From: Streptococcus sp. HMSC034E03
GTDB lineage: Bacteria > Bacillota > Bacilli > Lactobacillales > Streptococcaceae
Direction: 5' to 3'
Assembly: GCF_001811505.1 (NCBI RefSeq)
Contig: NZ_KV804957.1
Span: forward strand, 1 to 64,000
Length of the DNA: 64,000 nucleotides
Each line of letters begins with the position of its first letter. Position 1 is the first letter of the stretch. This document shows, in pieces, positions 24,512-32,638 of this stretch. Below the pieces are notes generated by a model, which worked only from the letters and a program-made list of their open reading frames with translations, searched no databases and was not told the origin of the DNA. Made by a program: the position numbers and the translations under genes.

Positions 24512-24669
24512 ATGATGATAAAATGCGATTTGCAACAGAAAAAGGCTTTGTTGTATACGAAAAACGTGGTATAATAGAGATAGAAAAAGTTCCAAGTTTT
24601 GGAGAAATTACTTTATTCTATTCAGATGGGAAATTTACTCATCTAGTCAAAAAAGAAACTAAAAAATAA
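24508..24669 (+). CDS. Small hypothetical protein, 53 residues
   Basis: An open frame starts with ATG overlapping the DnaC-like stop by four bases and encodes 53 residues (MNDDKMRFATEKGFVVYEKR...LFYSDGKFTHLVKKETKK). GGGGAG lies 6 bases upstream. The alternation of beta-type residues suggests a small beta-rich fold. The overlap and the ribosome site make it probably real; its function is unknown. Confidence 0.6.
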   Translation: MNDDKMRFATEKGFVVYEKRGIIEIEKVPSFGEITLFYSDGKFTHLVKKETKK

Positions 24670-24688
24670 GTCTATTGAGAACAACTCA

Positions 24689-24732
24689 GGGACATACCGT
24701 AAGCATATAATGCTAGTGGTATGTCCCTTTTT
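24689..24732 (+). terminator. Strong terminator after the replication block
   Basis: GGGACATACC (24689-24698) pairs perfectly with GGTATGTCCC (24718-24727), with an inner GCAT/ATGC pair in the loop and TTTTTG after it. It separates replication genes from the capsid-like block. Confidence 0.85.
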
Positions 24733-24758
24733 GTTTGCATAGAAAGGGGGTGAGGGAG

Positions 24759-24989
24759 ATGTCAGGAGATACTTCTTTAGGGTATGTAGTAGCCAATAAG
24801 TTTTCTATGGATCCAGATAAAAGACAGAAAATCTTTTCTCAATGTAAAAAAGAAGATAATAGCTTAGAACAACGGAAACAAGAAATACTAGAAAAATATG
24901 CTAACAAACAAGACAAATCAAAATCTAGAAAAAATGATTCTAAAGGCTCGGAGAGTTATAAAAGAAAAACTAAGAGCAAAGAATTTTAG
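24759..24989 (+). CDS. Small Lys/Ser-rich protein upstream of the capsid-like gene
   Basis: This 76-residue protein (MSGDTSLGYVVANKFSMDPDKRQKIFSQC...) has a very basic, low-complexity C-terminal half (KSRKNDSKGSESYKRKTKSKEF). The ATG at 24759 has a purine-rich site GGGGGTGAGGGAG. It sits directly before the capsid-like gene, where a scaffold, decoration or DNA-binding packaging protein might lie. This is only a positional guess. Confidence 0.5.
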   Translation: MSGDTSLGYVVANKFSMDPDKRQKIFSQCKKEDNSLEQRKQEILEKYANKQDKSKSRKNDSKGSESYKRKTKSKEF

Positions 24990-25037
24990 AAAAAATTATA
25001 AACAAAAATCAGATATTAAAAGATGAAGGAGCAAAAA

Positions 25038-25898
25038 ATGACAACTAACTTAGCTAAACAAAAAGAAAATTTAGAAGCTTATATCCGAAGTACAGGTTAT
25101 AACACTAGAGGGATGAACGTAGAAAATAATCATGTACTCATTGAAAAACCAATCCTTGATAGTTATGGAGATGAACATCAACGTAAAGAGCTGGTTGATC
25201 TAGTAAATGTTATTGAGACTCGTACCCGTGGTGGGAAGTATGAAGTAACTGACTTTGAATCTGATTCATTACAAGAAGTTAGCGAAAATTCGGTTGAGAG
25301 AACAGAAGCAGATAAAAAGAAAACTATCAGCGTTGATTACTTAGTTAAATTATTCAGTGGAAAACTTGATTTTTCACAGGAACAATTAGATGATGGCCAA
25401 TATAATTTAACGGATTTTCTTGGTAAGAAGATTATTAAATTAAAACGTAGAACACGAAATAGAGAGATTGGGAAAATTCTCCAAACTGCGAAAGTACAGA
25501 CCGCTACAAGTCTGGACGACTTGAAATCTATTGTTTCTTTAATCAATCCAGAGCGCAATGTATCTATTGTTATTAGTCAATCACTATTTAGTGTCTTAGA
25601 AAAAATGAAAGACACTTCAGGAAATTATCTTCTTAAAGTTGATAAAGAGACAGGGACAAGTGAAACATTCTTTGTAGATAACTTTTTAATTGTAGATGAT
25701 ACGACATTAGGGAACAAAGGCGACAAAAAAGGCTTTATCGGAGATCTAGAAAACTTTGTTACTCTGTTTGATCGCAAGAAAGATACACTTAGTTGGGTGA
25801 ATGCGAATGACTATTTTGGGAAACGGTTGATTTTACATACCCGATTTGATGTAAAAAAAGTTGAAGAAGATTGTGGTTACTTTATTCAATGGAACTAG
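25038..25898 (+). CDS. HK97-type phage capsid-like protein
   Basis: This 286-residue protein resembles phage major capsid proteins. A helical, charged N-terminal delta-like region leads to a core with IVISQSLFSVLEKMKDTSGNYLLK and FFVDNFLIVDDTTLGNKGDKKGFIGDLENFVTLFDRK...SWVNANDYFGKRLILHTRFDVKKV. The core pattern is strand-rich and near the C-terminus as in HK97 folds. GAAGGAG lies before ATG 25038. No protease, portal or terminase accompanies it, so it may build or resize helper-derived capsids. Confidence 0.6.
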   Translation: MTTNLAKQKENLEAYIRSTGYNTRGMNVENNHVLIEKPILDSYGDEHQRKELVDLVNVIETRTRGGKYEVTDFESDSLQEVSENSVERTEADKKKTISVDYLVKLFSGKLDFSQEQLDDGQYNLTDFLGKKIIKLKRRTRNREIGKILQTAKVQTATSLDDLKSIVSLINPERNVSIVISQSLFSVLEKMKDTSGNYLLKVDKETGTSETFFVDNFLIVDDTTLGNKGDKKGFIGDLENFVTLFDRKKDTLSWVNANDYFGKRLILHTRFDVKKVEEDCGYFIQWN

Positions 25899-25907
25899 GA
25901 GAAAGAA

Positions 25908-26456
25908 ATGGATATTAATCAAGTATTTGAAACACTGGATGATATAGATAATAAAAAAAGTAAGATTAATTCAGCACGAGAACAGTTAAGCGAAAAAAGG
26001 AAAAGCCTGTTAGGCAATCAAGCAGTTTCATTTGAGAACATAGATTCTTTTTTGTCAAATAACTTAGAATCTTTAGAGCAGCTGGAAAAGATGGAAAAAG
26101 CTATTGATGGCCTTCAGGAAAAATTTGATAGTGATTTTTCAGAAGCTAATGCAGTCATCTTTGAATACATTTTTAAAGAGACTAAGCAACGGATGGAAAC
26201 TAAGAAGATCTATAAACAATACCGAAACAAACTTAGACGAATTCTGGACGCATATGATGAAATTCAAGAACTGAAGAAGGATGTAGAAGAAATCCATACA
26301 GGTGTAGTCAGAGAAATAAGTCAGAGACATTCTCTATCGCCGTATCGAACAGAAGTAAGTCCGCTTACTGTTCTACCATTCTTAACCCCTGATTCTAGCG
26401 GATGGATGAATTTTTCTAAGGAATATCGGGACATCAAAGTGTATCTAGAAAAATAG
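25908..26456 (+). CDS. Coiled-coil protein, possible capsid assembly partner
   Basis: This 182-residue protein is nearly all charged helix for the first 145 residues (heptad-like leucines in SLEQLEKMEKAIDGLQEKFDSDF). A short Pro/Thr-rich tail follows (SPLTVLPFLTPDSSGWMNF). It starts 9 bases after the capsid-like gene with GGAGAAAG. A scaffolding or size-determination role is suggested by position and helicity only. Confidence 0.5.
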   Translation: MDINQVFETLDDIDNKKSKINSAREQLSEKRKSLLGNQAVSFENIDSFLSNNLESLEQLEKMEKAIDGLQEKFDSDFSEANAVIFEYIFKETKQRMETKKIYKQYRNKLRRILDAYDEIQELKKDVEEIHTGVVREISQRHSLSPYRTEVSPLTVLPFLTPDSSGWMNFSKEYRDIKVYLEK

Positions 26457-26788
26457 GGAACAAATTAAGTAAGGCTAGTGATATATGGCTCAAACAAAAG
26501 AAATATCGCTAGTCCTACTTTTATGCTTTACTAAGTTTCACATAACAAAGTAAGCATAAACTGAAAAGAAGTAATAGCTTGAAAGCAAGGTATATCAGAG
26601 GTTTACAGAATGGAGTGAGTTTCACAGAATGTAAGATATGAGAAACTGAGGGGATAAATTAAAGAAATTTCCCTTGAACTTGTCATATTGAAGAGTTGTC
26701 AAACTTAAAACAATGATACCTGGTAAGTGGAGTGTTGGAAGGCTTTTAGCGCTTTTTGTCAGTTTGACAGAATTTACAATTTGACAAA
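26457..26788. other. Non-coding region with hairpins and TTTGACA repeats
   Basis: A long hairpin spans about 26470-26515 (AGGCTAGTGATAT against ATATCGCTAGTCCT), followed by a T-rich run, and probably terminates the capsid transcript. A second imperfect stem (ATGCTTTACT.../AAAGTAAGCAT) follows. Near 26695-26790 TTGTCAAA occurs once and TTTGACA twice, close to the ArpU-like gene. These are candidate promoter elements or regulator sites. Confidence 0.45.
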
Positions 26789-26833
26789 TTGAAAGATAAA
26801 AAATTTTTTAAATTTAAGTGGAGGTACTTGCCT

Positions 26834-27244
26834 ATGTACGAGTTGAGTAACAGAGACCTGGACGGGATAGATATTGAGTTAGGACGATATAGAACGCTTG
26901 CTAATAAAATTTATTTGAGAAGACAGGAACTAATACATAATAAGAAACATAGCGCTGAAGATTGTACTGGTGGGAAAAGCAAGACAGTATATAGTCCTAC
27001 TGAAGCAACCATCATTAGAATTGAAGAAGACCAAACGCTAAGATATTTAGAAGGCTTTAAACTAGTTGTAGATACCTTGATGGAAAACTTAATTGAAAGT
27101 GATCTAGTCATTTTTAAAATGAGATATTTAGAAGCTGGTGCGACTTGGGAAGACGTGGCAGAGAAACTAAATAAAACTACTCGTTATATAAATAGCCGTA
27201 GAAAGGTAATCGCTAAAAGATTTGTTGAGTTGAAAGGATATTGA
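26834..27244 (+). CDS. ArpU-like late transcription regulator
   Basis: The 136-residue protein ends with a sigma-like helix-turn-helix: LIFKMRYLEAGATWEDVAEKLNKTTRYINSRRKVIAKRFVEL is the pattern seen in ArpU and DUF722/DUF1492-type phage activators. ATG at 26834 follows a GGAGG; an upstream start at 26789 would add a Lys/Phe-rich tail. Being the last phage-type gene, it should switch on late transcription, possibly of a helper phage. Confidence 0.65.
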   Translation: MYELSNRDLDGIDIELGRYRTLANKIYLRRQELIHNKKHSAEDCTGGKSKTVYSPTEATIIRIEEDQTLRYLEGFKLVVDTLMENLIESDLVIFKMRYLEAGATWEDVAEKLNKTTRYINSRRKVIAKRFVELKGY

Positions 27245-27498
27245 CTCCCCCCACCTTTTAAAAAATCTTTCTGGCCAGTAGGGTACCGGTGAAGGGAACT
27301 TTTTCCAAGTCGGAGACCTCCAGACAAAAAGGGGGTAAAAACTAGCCAATTTTGAGTAAAATGCAAGATTTACATTGAGTTTTAAAATTCAAGTTAAACT
27401 TCAGTCTGTCCTTGCTTTGTTGTATACGGACTAATTGAGTCTTAATTAAAAATAAATCCACAACGACTGATTTTTTTGGTAATACTTAATCAACAACA
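27245..27498. other. Non-coding stretch after the regulator; possible packaging site
   Basis: No gene is seen. A GC-richer patch (ACTCCCCCCACC, then GGTACCGGTGAAGGGAAC and CGGAGACCTCCAGAC, about 27242-27325) contrasts with the AT-rich surroundings. In cos-type phages and their satellites, the cohesive end lies just after the ArpU-like gene. That comparison, not a recognised cos sequence, is the only basis. Confidence 0.3.
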
Positions 27499-27527
27499 TT
27501 GAATAATAAGTAAAAAAGGGATATAAT
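27499..27527 (+). promoter_or_regulatory. Promoter of the cargo operon
   Basis: -35 TTGAAT (27499-27504), 17-bp spacer and -10 TATAAT (27522-27527) lie 100 bases before the cargo genes, which are therefore independent of phage-type promoters. Confidence 0.65.
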
Positions 27528-27626
27528 TAGTTCAAAGTATTAATTTATCTCTTGAAAAACTACATTATACAATTAGGAATTGCAGATATGATTAAATCAT
27601 TGTTTGATTAAAGTATGGAGGGGAAT

Positions 27627-28100
27627 ATGCAATTTAACGTACATGGGAATCTAGAGGGTGGCGTAATTGATGTACGAGAAAAATCAGAAATTGAAGATTT
27701 TTTAGTGAATGGCTTTCGAACTTCAACTACACGTCATAGAAATTTTGAATCATTTTGTAGTTTTTGGAGTGAATTAGATAAAAATAAAGTAACTAGAGTC
27801 TGGATTGATGGCAGTTTTTGTTCCAACAAGGTGGATCCAAACGATATTGATTGTGTTGTATTTATTGAGCCAGATCCCAATAATTGCGAATACTTTCAAT
27901 TATTAAGGAATAAACATGAAGAGTTATTAGATAAATATTTAGATGTTTATGTTTGTTGGGATAAAAATTTCTTTGTTCAGTTTTCTAAAGAATGGTATGA
28001 AATAGATTACCAGGAAACCTATTGGTTAGGGAAATTTGGTTTTGACAGAAATCATAACCCTAAAGGAATTATCGAGTTAGATAAGGAGGTGGTTTTATGA
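27627..28100 (+). CDS. Nucleotidyltransferase-fold protein (DUF6932-like), cargo
   Basis: This 157-residue protein carries a polymerase-beta-type nucleotidyltransferase signature: Gly62-Ser63 followed at a short interval by Asp73-Ile-Asp75 (WIDGSFCSNKVDPNDIDCVVFI). The rest is rich in aromatic and acidic residues. ATG at 27627 follows GGAGGGG. The reading frame overlaps the next gene by four bases (ATGA), so the two products are made together. Small nucleotidyltransferases with a partner are common in toxin-antitoxin and phage-defence loci, but I cannot assign a function. Confidence 0.65.
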   Translation: MQFNVHGNLEGGVIDVREKSEIEDFLVNGFRTSTTRHRNFESFCSFWSELDKNKVTRVWIDGSFCSNKVDPNDIDCVVFIEPDPNNCEYFQLLRNKHEELLDKYLDVYVCWDKNFFVQFSKEWYEIDYQETYWLGKFGFDRNHNPKGIIELDKEVVL

Positions 28101-28975
28101 GTACAGAATTAAAAATACTTGAAGATAGAGCGAATAAAGTTTCTAATGATGAATTAAGAGTTATGTTGCATATGGGACTTGAATCAATGAGAGAATTTGA
28201 AGAAGCGATAAATTCAAGCAATGTTAAGAGTATGCTTTCTATCAGATTGCTTTCAGAAAATCTTCCTTCTGGACAAATTGGGTTAAGACAACTGTCAGAA
28301 ACTCTCAAATCAGTCGAGAGTATTCAAGAAAATGGGATAGCATCGTGTATTGGATTTGAAGGAAAGCGAGGACAGATTCCAAAAGATATTCTAAATCGGA
28401 ATGAACTTATAATTACTTCTACCAGAGCAGGTTCATTTATAATTGATTTGGGATTAAAAACTAATCAACTTTCAATCTTCGATCGTGAAAATAATATAGC
28501 AATAAATGTAATGAATGATGTATCTGATTTGCTTGAAGGAACAATTGATATTCCAGAATTTGTTGAGACATATAGTTCAAGAACTTTTAATTCTGTGAAA
28601 CAATTAGTATCTAGATTGAATAAAGAAAAACTTGGGATAGAGATTCAAGATAAGCTAAATAATTCTAATAAGCTATTTGCTAAAGAGCAGATAGTAGAGA
28701 TTAACAAAAAATTTAAGGATACTCATATAGAAAAACAAGAAAATATCATAGTTCAGGGGAAATTAATCAAGGTTGACTTATCTACTCAGAAAATAACTTT
28801 GGATACTCAAGAAGGGATTGTGAATGTAAAGGTCAACGATCCAGAAATAAAATCACTTCATTTAACTACAAATGAAGAATATCAAATTAAGACAAGTGTA
28901 AAAGTAGTTATTAGACGTACACAACATACTTTCACTTATGTAACTTCATCAGTTAGAAATATAGTAGAAATATAA
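28097..28975 (+). CDS. Unknown partner protein of the nucleotidyltransferase
   Basis: I do not recognise this 292-residue protein. The N-terminal half is helical (LRVMLHMGLESMREFEEAINS...) with a mixed middle (GSFIIDLGLKTNQLSIFD). The C-terminal 70 residues look like a small beta barrel (IIVQGKLIKVDLSTQKITLDTQEGIVNVKV...YQIKTSVKVVIRR). No catalytic motif or membrane span is clear. Translational coupling to the upstream gene and a shared promoter and terminator indicate a two-protein module. Confidence 0.6.
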   Translation: MSTELKILEDRANKVSNDELRVMLHMGLESMREFEEAINSSNVKSMLSIRLLSENLPSGQIGLRQLSETLKSVESIQENGIASCIGFEGKRGQIPKDILNRNELIITSTRAGSFIIDLGLKTNQLSIFDRENNIAINVMNDVSDLLEGTIDIPEFVETYSSRTFNSVKQLVSRLNKEKLGIEIQDKLNNSNKLFAKEQIVEINKKFKDTHIEKQENIIVQGKLIKVDLSTQKITLDTQEGIVNVKVNDPEIKSLHLTTNEEYQIKTSVKVVIRRTQHTFTYVTSSVRNIVEI

Positions 28976-29008
28976 TCCTAATTATCTAATAAAAATAATT
29001 AGAGTAAA

Positions 29009-29046
29009 AAAGGGTAACTGTCAAAGATAGTTACTCCTTTATTTTT
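29009..29046 (+). terminator. Terminator of the cargo operon
   Basis: AAAGGGTAACT pairs with AGTTACTCCTTT (one bulge), followed by ATTTTTTG. Confidence 0.75.
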
Positions 29047-29320
29047 TGCGAATAGTAGAGGAAGAAACGAAAGTTCTAAATATTAAATTTGCAAGTATTA
29101 AGAAAACTAGACTAGGCTTTGAACACCACGTAGAAGTGACTTTTAGTACATCAATACAAAAAAATTACACCTCAACAGTGCGTCAGTCGGCACAAATGTG
29201 CGAAATGGAAATGCTGAGGAAGATATGCTATAATATTACTAGGTATTAAAAAAGCACGTTTGACCGTGCTAGTTTCTTGCCTGCTGAACTCGTCAATATT
29301 ACGCCCATTTTAGGGCTCTT

Positions 29321-29343
29321 TTTTGTGGACTTTTTTAGGAACT
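29321..29343. repeat. attR core
   Basis: TTTTGTGGACTTTTTTA followed by GGAACT matches 16952-16974 with a single difference and marks the right end of the island, 80 bases before the ctsR promoter. Confidence 0.8.
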
Positions 29344-29422
29344 ATCAAGAAAAACTAAGGCGATTTAATGCCTAAATGTTTTTAAAGAAAGTCAGTATTT
29401 TCAAGGGCTGAGCTCTAAAAAT

Positions 29423-29468
29423 TTGACTTATAGAGTGTTAAATGATAGTATAGTCAAAGATGGTCAAG
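29423..29468 (+). promoter_or_regulatory. ctsR-clpC promoter with CtsR box
   Basis: -35 TTGACT (29423-29428), 17-bp spacer and -10 TAGTAT (29446-29451) are followed at once by AGTCAAA-GAT-GGTCAAG (29452-29468). This matches the CtsR heptad repeat RGTCAAA-N3-RGTCAAA except for the last base. CtsR therefore represses its own operon until heat or protein stress. Confidence 0.9.
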
Positions 29469-29492
29469 GTTCAAAGAAAGAGGTGGCGTTCT

Positions 29493-29951
29493 ATGAGATT
29501 TAAAAATACATCAGACCATATAGAGGCCTATATCAAGGCGATTTTGGAGCAGTCGGGTATGGTTGAATTGCAGCGAAGCCAATTAGCGGATACCTTTCAA
29601 GTCGTGCCTAGCCAGATCAACTATGTGATTAAGACTCGATTTACTGAAAGCAGAGGCTATTTAGTTGAAAGTAAGCGGGGAGGTGGCGGTTATATTCGCA
29701 TTGGTCGGATTGAATTCTCAAACCACCATGAAATGCTCCGCGATTTACTGTATTCGGTGGGCGAAGAAGTCAGCCTAGTTATCTTTGAAGATGTTTTAAG
29801 ACTCTTGTTTGAACAGGATTTAGTGACTCGTCAGGAGATGAATCTATTACTAGCGATGGCGACAGACCGAGTTCTAGGTGAGGATGCCAATCTTATCCGT
29901 GCCAATATGCTCCGTCAGTTATTACAAGAGGTAGATAGAAAAGGAAAATAG
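29493..29951 (+). CDS. ctsR: CtsR heat-shock repressor
   Basis: This 152-residue protein is CtsR: MRFKNTSDHIEAYIKAIL at the start, a winged helix with the Gly-rich wing ESKRGGGGYIRI, and a C-terminal dimer domain. ATG at 29493 has GAGGTGG upstream; an in-frame ATG at 29460 lies inside the CtsR operator and is rejected. No mcsA or mcsB follows, as is usual in streptococci, so CtsR itself or ClpC must provide the switch. clpC starts 6 bases after the stop. Confidence 0.95.
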   Translation: MRFKNTSDHIEAYIKAILEQSGMVELQRSQLADTFQVVPSQINYVIKTRFTESRGYLVESKRGGGGYIRIGRIEFSNHHEMLRDLLYSVGEEVSLVIFEDVLRLLFEQDLVTRQEMNLLLAMATDRVLGEDANLIRANMLRQLLQEVDRKGK

Positions 29952-29957
29952 AACTAA

Positions 29958-32390
29958 ATGAAATATTCAAAAGCATTGAGAGAATGTATAGACAGTGCCT
30001 TTCTGGTCGCAAGTCATTTTGGGGCAGAATACCTAGAGTCATGGCACCTATTGATTGCTATGGCCAATCATGGTTACAGTGTAGCTGGGGCGACTTTAAA
30101 CGAATTTCCATATGAGATTGATCGCCTGGAGGAAGTTGCTGTAGAGCTGACTGAAACAAAGTATAGCGATAAGGAAAATTATCAGGAGTTACCTTTTTCA
30201 CACCGTTTGAAGGTATTGTTGTTGGAAGCAGAGCACGTTGCTTCTGTCGTTCATGCCAAGGTATTGGGAACAGAGCATGTGCTTTATGCTATCTTACATG
30301 ATGGCAATGCCTTAGCTACTCGCATTCTAGAAAAAGCGGGATTTTCTTACGAAGATCAGAAGGATCAGGTCAAGATTGCTGGACTTCGTCGTAGTCTTGA
30401 AGCGCGTGCGGGTTGGACTAGAGATGATTTGAAGGCCCTTCGCCAGCGTCATCGTACGGTAGCGGACAAGCAAAATTCTATGGCTAATATGATGGGCATG
30501 CCTCAGACTCCAAGTGGAGGTTTGGAAGATTACACTCATGACCTTACGGAGCAAGCTCGCTCAGGTAAATTGGAACCAGTCATCGGGCGTGACCAAGAAA
30601 TCTCTCGTATGATTCAAATCTTGAGTCGTAAGACCAAAAATAATCCAGTCCTAGTTGGAGATGCGGGTGTGGGTAAAACAGCTTTGGCACTTGGTCTTGC
30701 CCAACGTATTGCCAACGGAGATGTGCCAGATGAAATGGCTAAAATGCGTGTCCTAGAACTTGACTTGATGAATGTGGTTGCAGGAACTCGTTTCCGTGGG
30801 GATTTTGAAGAACGTATGAACAATATCATCAAAGATATTGAGGAAGATGGCAAGGTCATCCTCTTTATCGATGAGCTTCATACCATTATGGGATCAGGGA
30901 GCGGGATTGACTCGACCTTAGATGCAGCAAATATCCTGAAACCTGCCTTGGCACGTGGAACTCTGAGAACCGTTGGAGCAACCACTCAGGAAGAATACCA
31001 AAAACATATCGAAAAAGACGCAGCCCTTTCTCGTCGCTTTGCTAAAGTGATGATTGAGGAGCCGAGCGTGGCTGATAGTATGGCTATCTTACAAGGATTA
31101 AAAGCAACTTATGAGAAGCACCACCATGTCCAAATTACAGACGATGCTGTCGAAACAGCTGTTAAAATGGCACATCGCTATTTGACAAGTCGTCACTTGC
31201 CCGACTCAGCCATTGATCTTTTGGATGAAGCCGCAGCAACTGTCCAAAATAAATCGAAACACGCTAAACAAGATGAGTCAGGTTTAACACCTGCAGATAA
31301 GGCCTTGATGGATGGTAAATGGAAGCAAGCTGCTCAACTCATTGCAAAAGAACAGGAAGTACCTGTTTATAAAGACTTGGTGACAGAATCAGACATTTTG
31401 ACCACCTTGAGTCGCTTGTCAGGTATTCCAGTTCAAAAATTGACCCAAACAGATGCCAAGAAGTATCTCAATCTTGAGGCTGAACTGCATAAACGTGTTA
31501 TCGGACAGGAACAAGCTGTATCTAGTATCAGTCGTGCCATTCGCCGAAATCAATCGGGTATTCGCAATAACAAACGTCCAATTGGCTCCTTTATGTTTCT
31601 AGGACCAACAGGTGTTGGTAAGACCGAGTTGGCCAAGGCCTTGGCGGAAGTTCTCTTTGATGATGAGTCTGCTCTTATCCGCTTTGACATGAGTGAATAC
31701 ATGGAGAAATTTGCAGCCAGTCGTCTCAATGGAGCTCCTCCAGGTTATGTAGGCTACGAAGAAGGCGGAGAGTTGACCGAGAAGGTTCGTAACAAACCGT
31801 ACTCAGTCTTGCTCTTTGACGAGGTAGAGAAGGCTCACCCAGACATCTTTAATGTGCTCTTGCAAGTCTTGGATGATGGTGTCTTGACAGACAGTAAGGG
31901 TCGCAAGGTTGACTTCTCCAATACCATTATCATCATGACGTCAAACCTTGGTGCGACAGCCATTCGGGATGATAAGACCGTCGGTTTTGGAGCTAAGGAT
32001 ATCCGTTTTGACCAGGAAAATATGGAAAAACGCATGTTTGAAGAACTGAAAAAAGCTTATAGACCTGAGTTTATCAACCGTATTGATGAAAAGGTGGTCT
32101 TCCATAGCTTGTCAAGTCAAGATATGCAAGAAGTAGTTAAGATTATGGTCAAACCATTGATTGCAAGCCTAGCAGAAAAAGGAATTGACTTGAAACTCCA
32201 AGCATCAGCCCTTAAACTCCTAGCTCAGCAAGGCTATGATCCAGAGATGGGAGCTCGTCCACTTCGTAGAACCCTACAAACGGAAGTGGAAGACAAACTT
32301 GCAGAACTTCTCCTTAAAGGTGAATTGGAAACTGGTAAGACTCTGAAGATTGGTGTCAAAGCTGGTCAGTTAAAATTTGAGATTGTTTAA
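29958..32390 (+). CDS. clpC: ClpC ATPase (Hsp100)
   Basis: This 810-residue protein has the Clp N-terminal repeat domain (about 1-145) and AAA1 with [10 protein letters not shown] and [14 protein letters not shown] middle domain follows, then AAA2 with [14 protein letters not shown] and [12 protein letters not shown]. It unfolds substrates for ClpP and controls proteolysis, competence and stress tolerance. It is co-transcribed with ctsR and ends at a terminator. Confidence 0.96.
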   Translation: MKYSKALRECIDSAFLVASHFGAEYLESWHLLIAMANHGYSVAGATLNEFPYEIDRLEEVAVELTETKYSDKENYQELPFSHRLKVLLLEAEHVASVVHAKVLGTEHVLYAILHDGNALATRILEKAGFSYEDQKDQVKIAGLRRSLEARAGWTRDDLKALRQRHRTVADKQNSMANMMGMPQTPSGGLEDYTHDLTEQARSGKLEPVIGRDQEISRMIQILSRKTKNNPVLVGDAGVGKTALALGLAQRIANGDVPDEMAKMRVLELDLMNVVAGTRFRGDFEERMNNIIKDIEEDGKVILFIDELHTIMGSGSGIDSTLDAANILKPALARGTLRTVGATTQEEYQKHIEKDAALSRRFAKVMIEEPSVADSMAILQGLKATYEKHHHVQITDDAVETAVKMAHRYLTSRHLPDSAIDLLDEAAATVQNKSKHAKQDESGLTPADKALMDGKWKQAAQLIAKEQEVPVYKDLVTESDILTTLSRLSGIPVQKLTQTDAKKYLNLEAELHKRVIGQEQAVSSISRAIRRNQSGIRNNKRPIGSFMFLGPTGVGKTELAKALAEVLFDDESALIRFDMSEYMEKFAASRLNGAPPGYVGYEEGGELTEKVRNKPYSVLLFDEVEKAHPDIFNVLLQVLDDGVLTDSKGRKVDFSNTIIIMTSNLGATAIRDDKTVGFGAKDIRFDQENMEKRMFEELKKAYRPEFINRIDEKVVFHSLSSQDMQEVVKIMVKPLIASLAEKGIDLKLQASALKLLAQQGYDPEMGARPLRRTLQTEVEDKLAELLLKGELETGKTLKIGVKAGQLKFEIV

Positions 32391-32396
32391 AATTGT

Positions 32397-32430
32397 GAGG
32401 TTGGAACAGATTGTTTCAGCCTCTTTTTTG
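32397..32430 (+). terminator. Terminator of ctsR-clpC
   Basis: GAGGTTGGAACA pairs with TGTTTCAGCCTC (with G-T pairs), followed by TTTTTTG. Confidence 0.8.
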
Positions 32431-32573
32431 AAAAGTTATTGCCCAAATAGCTACTTGAATTGTGCATTTAGTTTAAGGAGTTCAAAAACGAATTTCTACT
32501 GATCAAGTTTTGTATATCAAGAAAAAAATCCAATCATGTAGAAAATATTTTTATAAAAATTAATAAAAAAGCG

Positions 32574-32602
32574 TTGACAAATACAGAAAGGTAAAGTATG
32601 AT
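32574..32602 (+). promoter_or_regulatory. Promoter of the NAD-salvage operon
   Basis: TTGACA (32574-32579), 17-bp spacer, TATGAT (32597-32602). The remaining part of 32431-32573 is AT-rich and shows no gene. Confidence 0.75.
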
Positions 32603-32638
32603 ATAAAATATAAAAAGTTATAAAAAGGTTGAAAAGAC

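Larger units (their letters stand above)
16952..29343. mobile_element. Satellite prophage / phage-inducible island-like element
   Basis: The 12.4-kb element is inserted between thiZ and ctsR. It carries a tyrosine integrase at one end, a divergent CI/Cro-type switch, Rha, replication genes, a capsid-like gene and an ArpU-like regulator, but no terminase, portal, tail, holin or lysin. That gene set matches streptococcal satellite prophages that depend on a helper phage. A 23-bp repeat with one mismatch bounds it. Cargo includes an AbiF-type gene with its RNA and a two-gene operon near the right end. Confidence 0.85.

Noticed and set aside
24689-24732. The strong inverted repeat considered as an alternative att or origin site
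   Set aside because: A perfect stem followed by a T-run between two transcripts is better explained as a terminator, and no second copy exists.
29046-29249. 67-codon open frame between the cargo terminator and attR
   Set aside because: It begins with TTG inside the terminator T-run, has no ribosome site and no recognisable domain; at best a relic.
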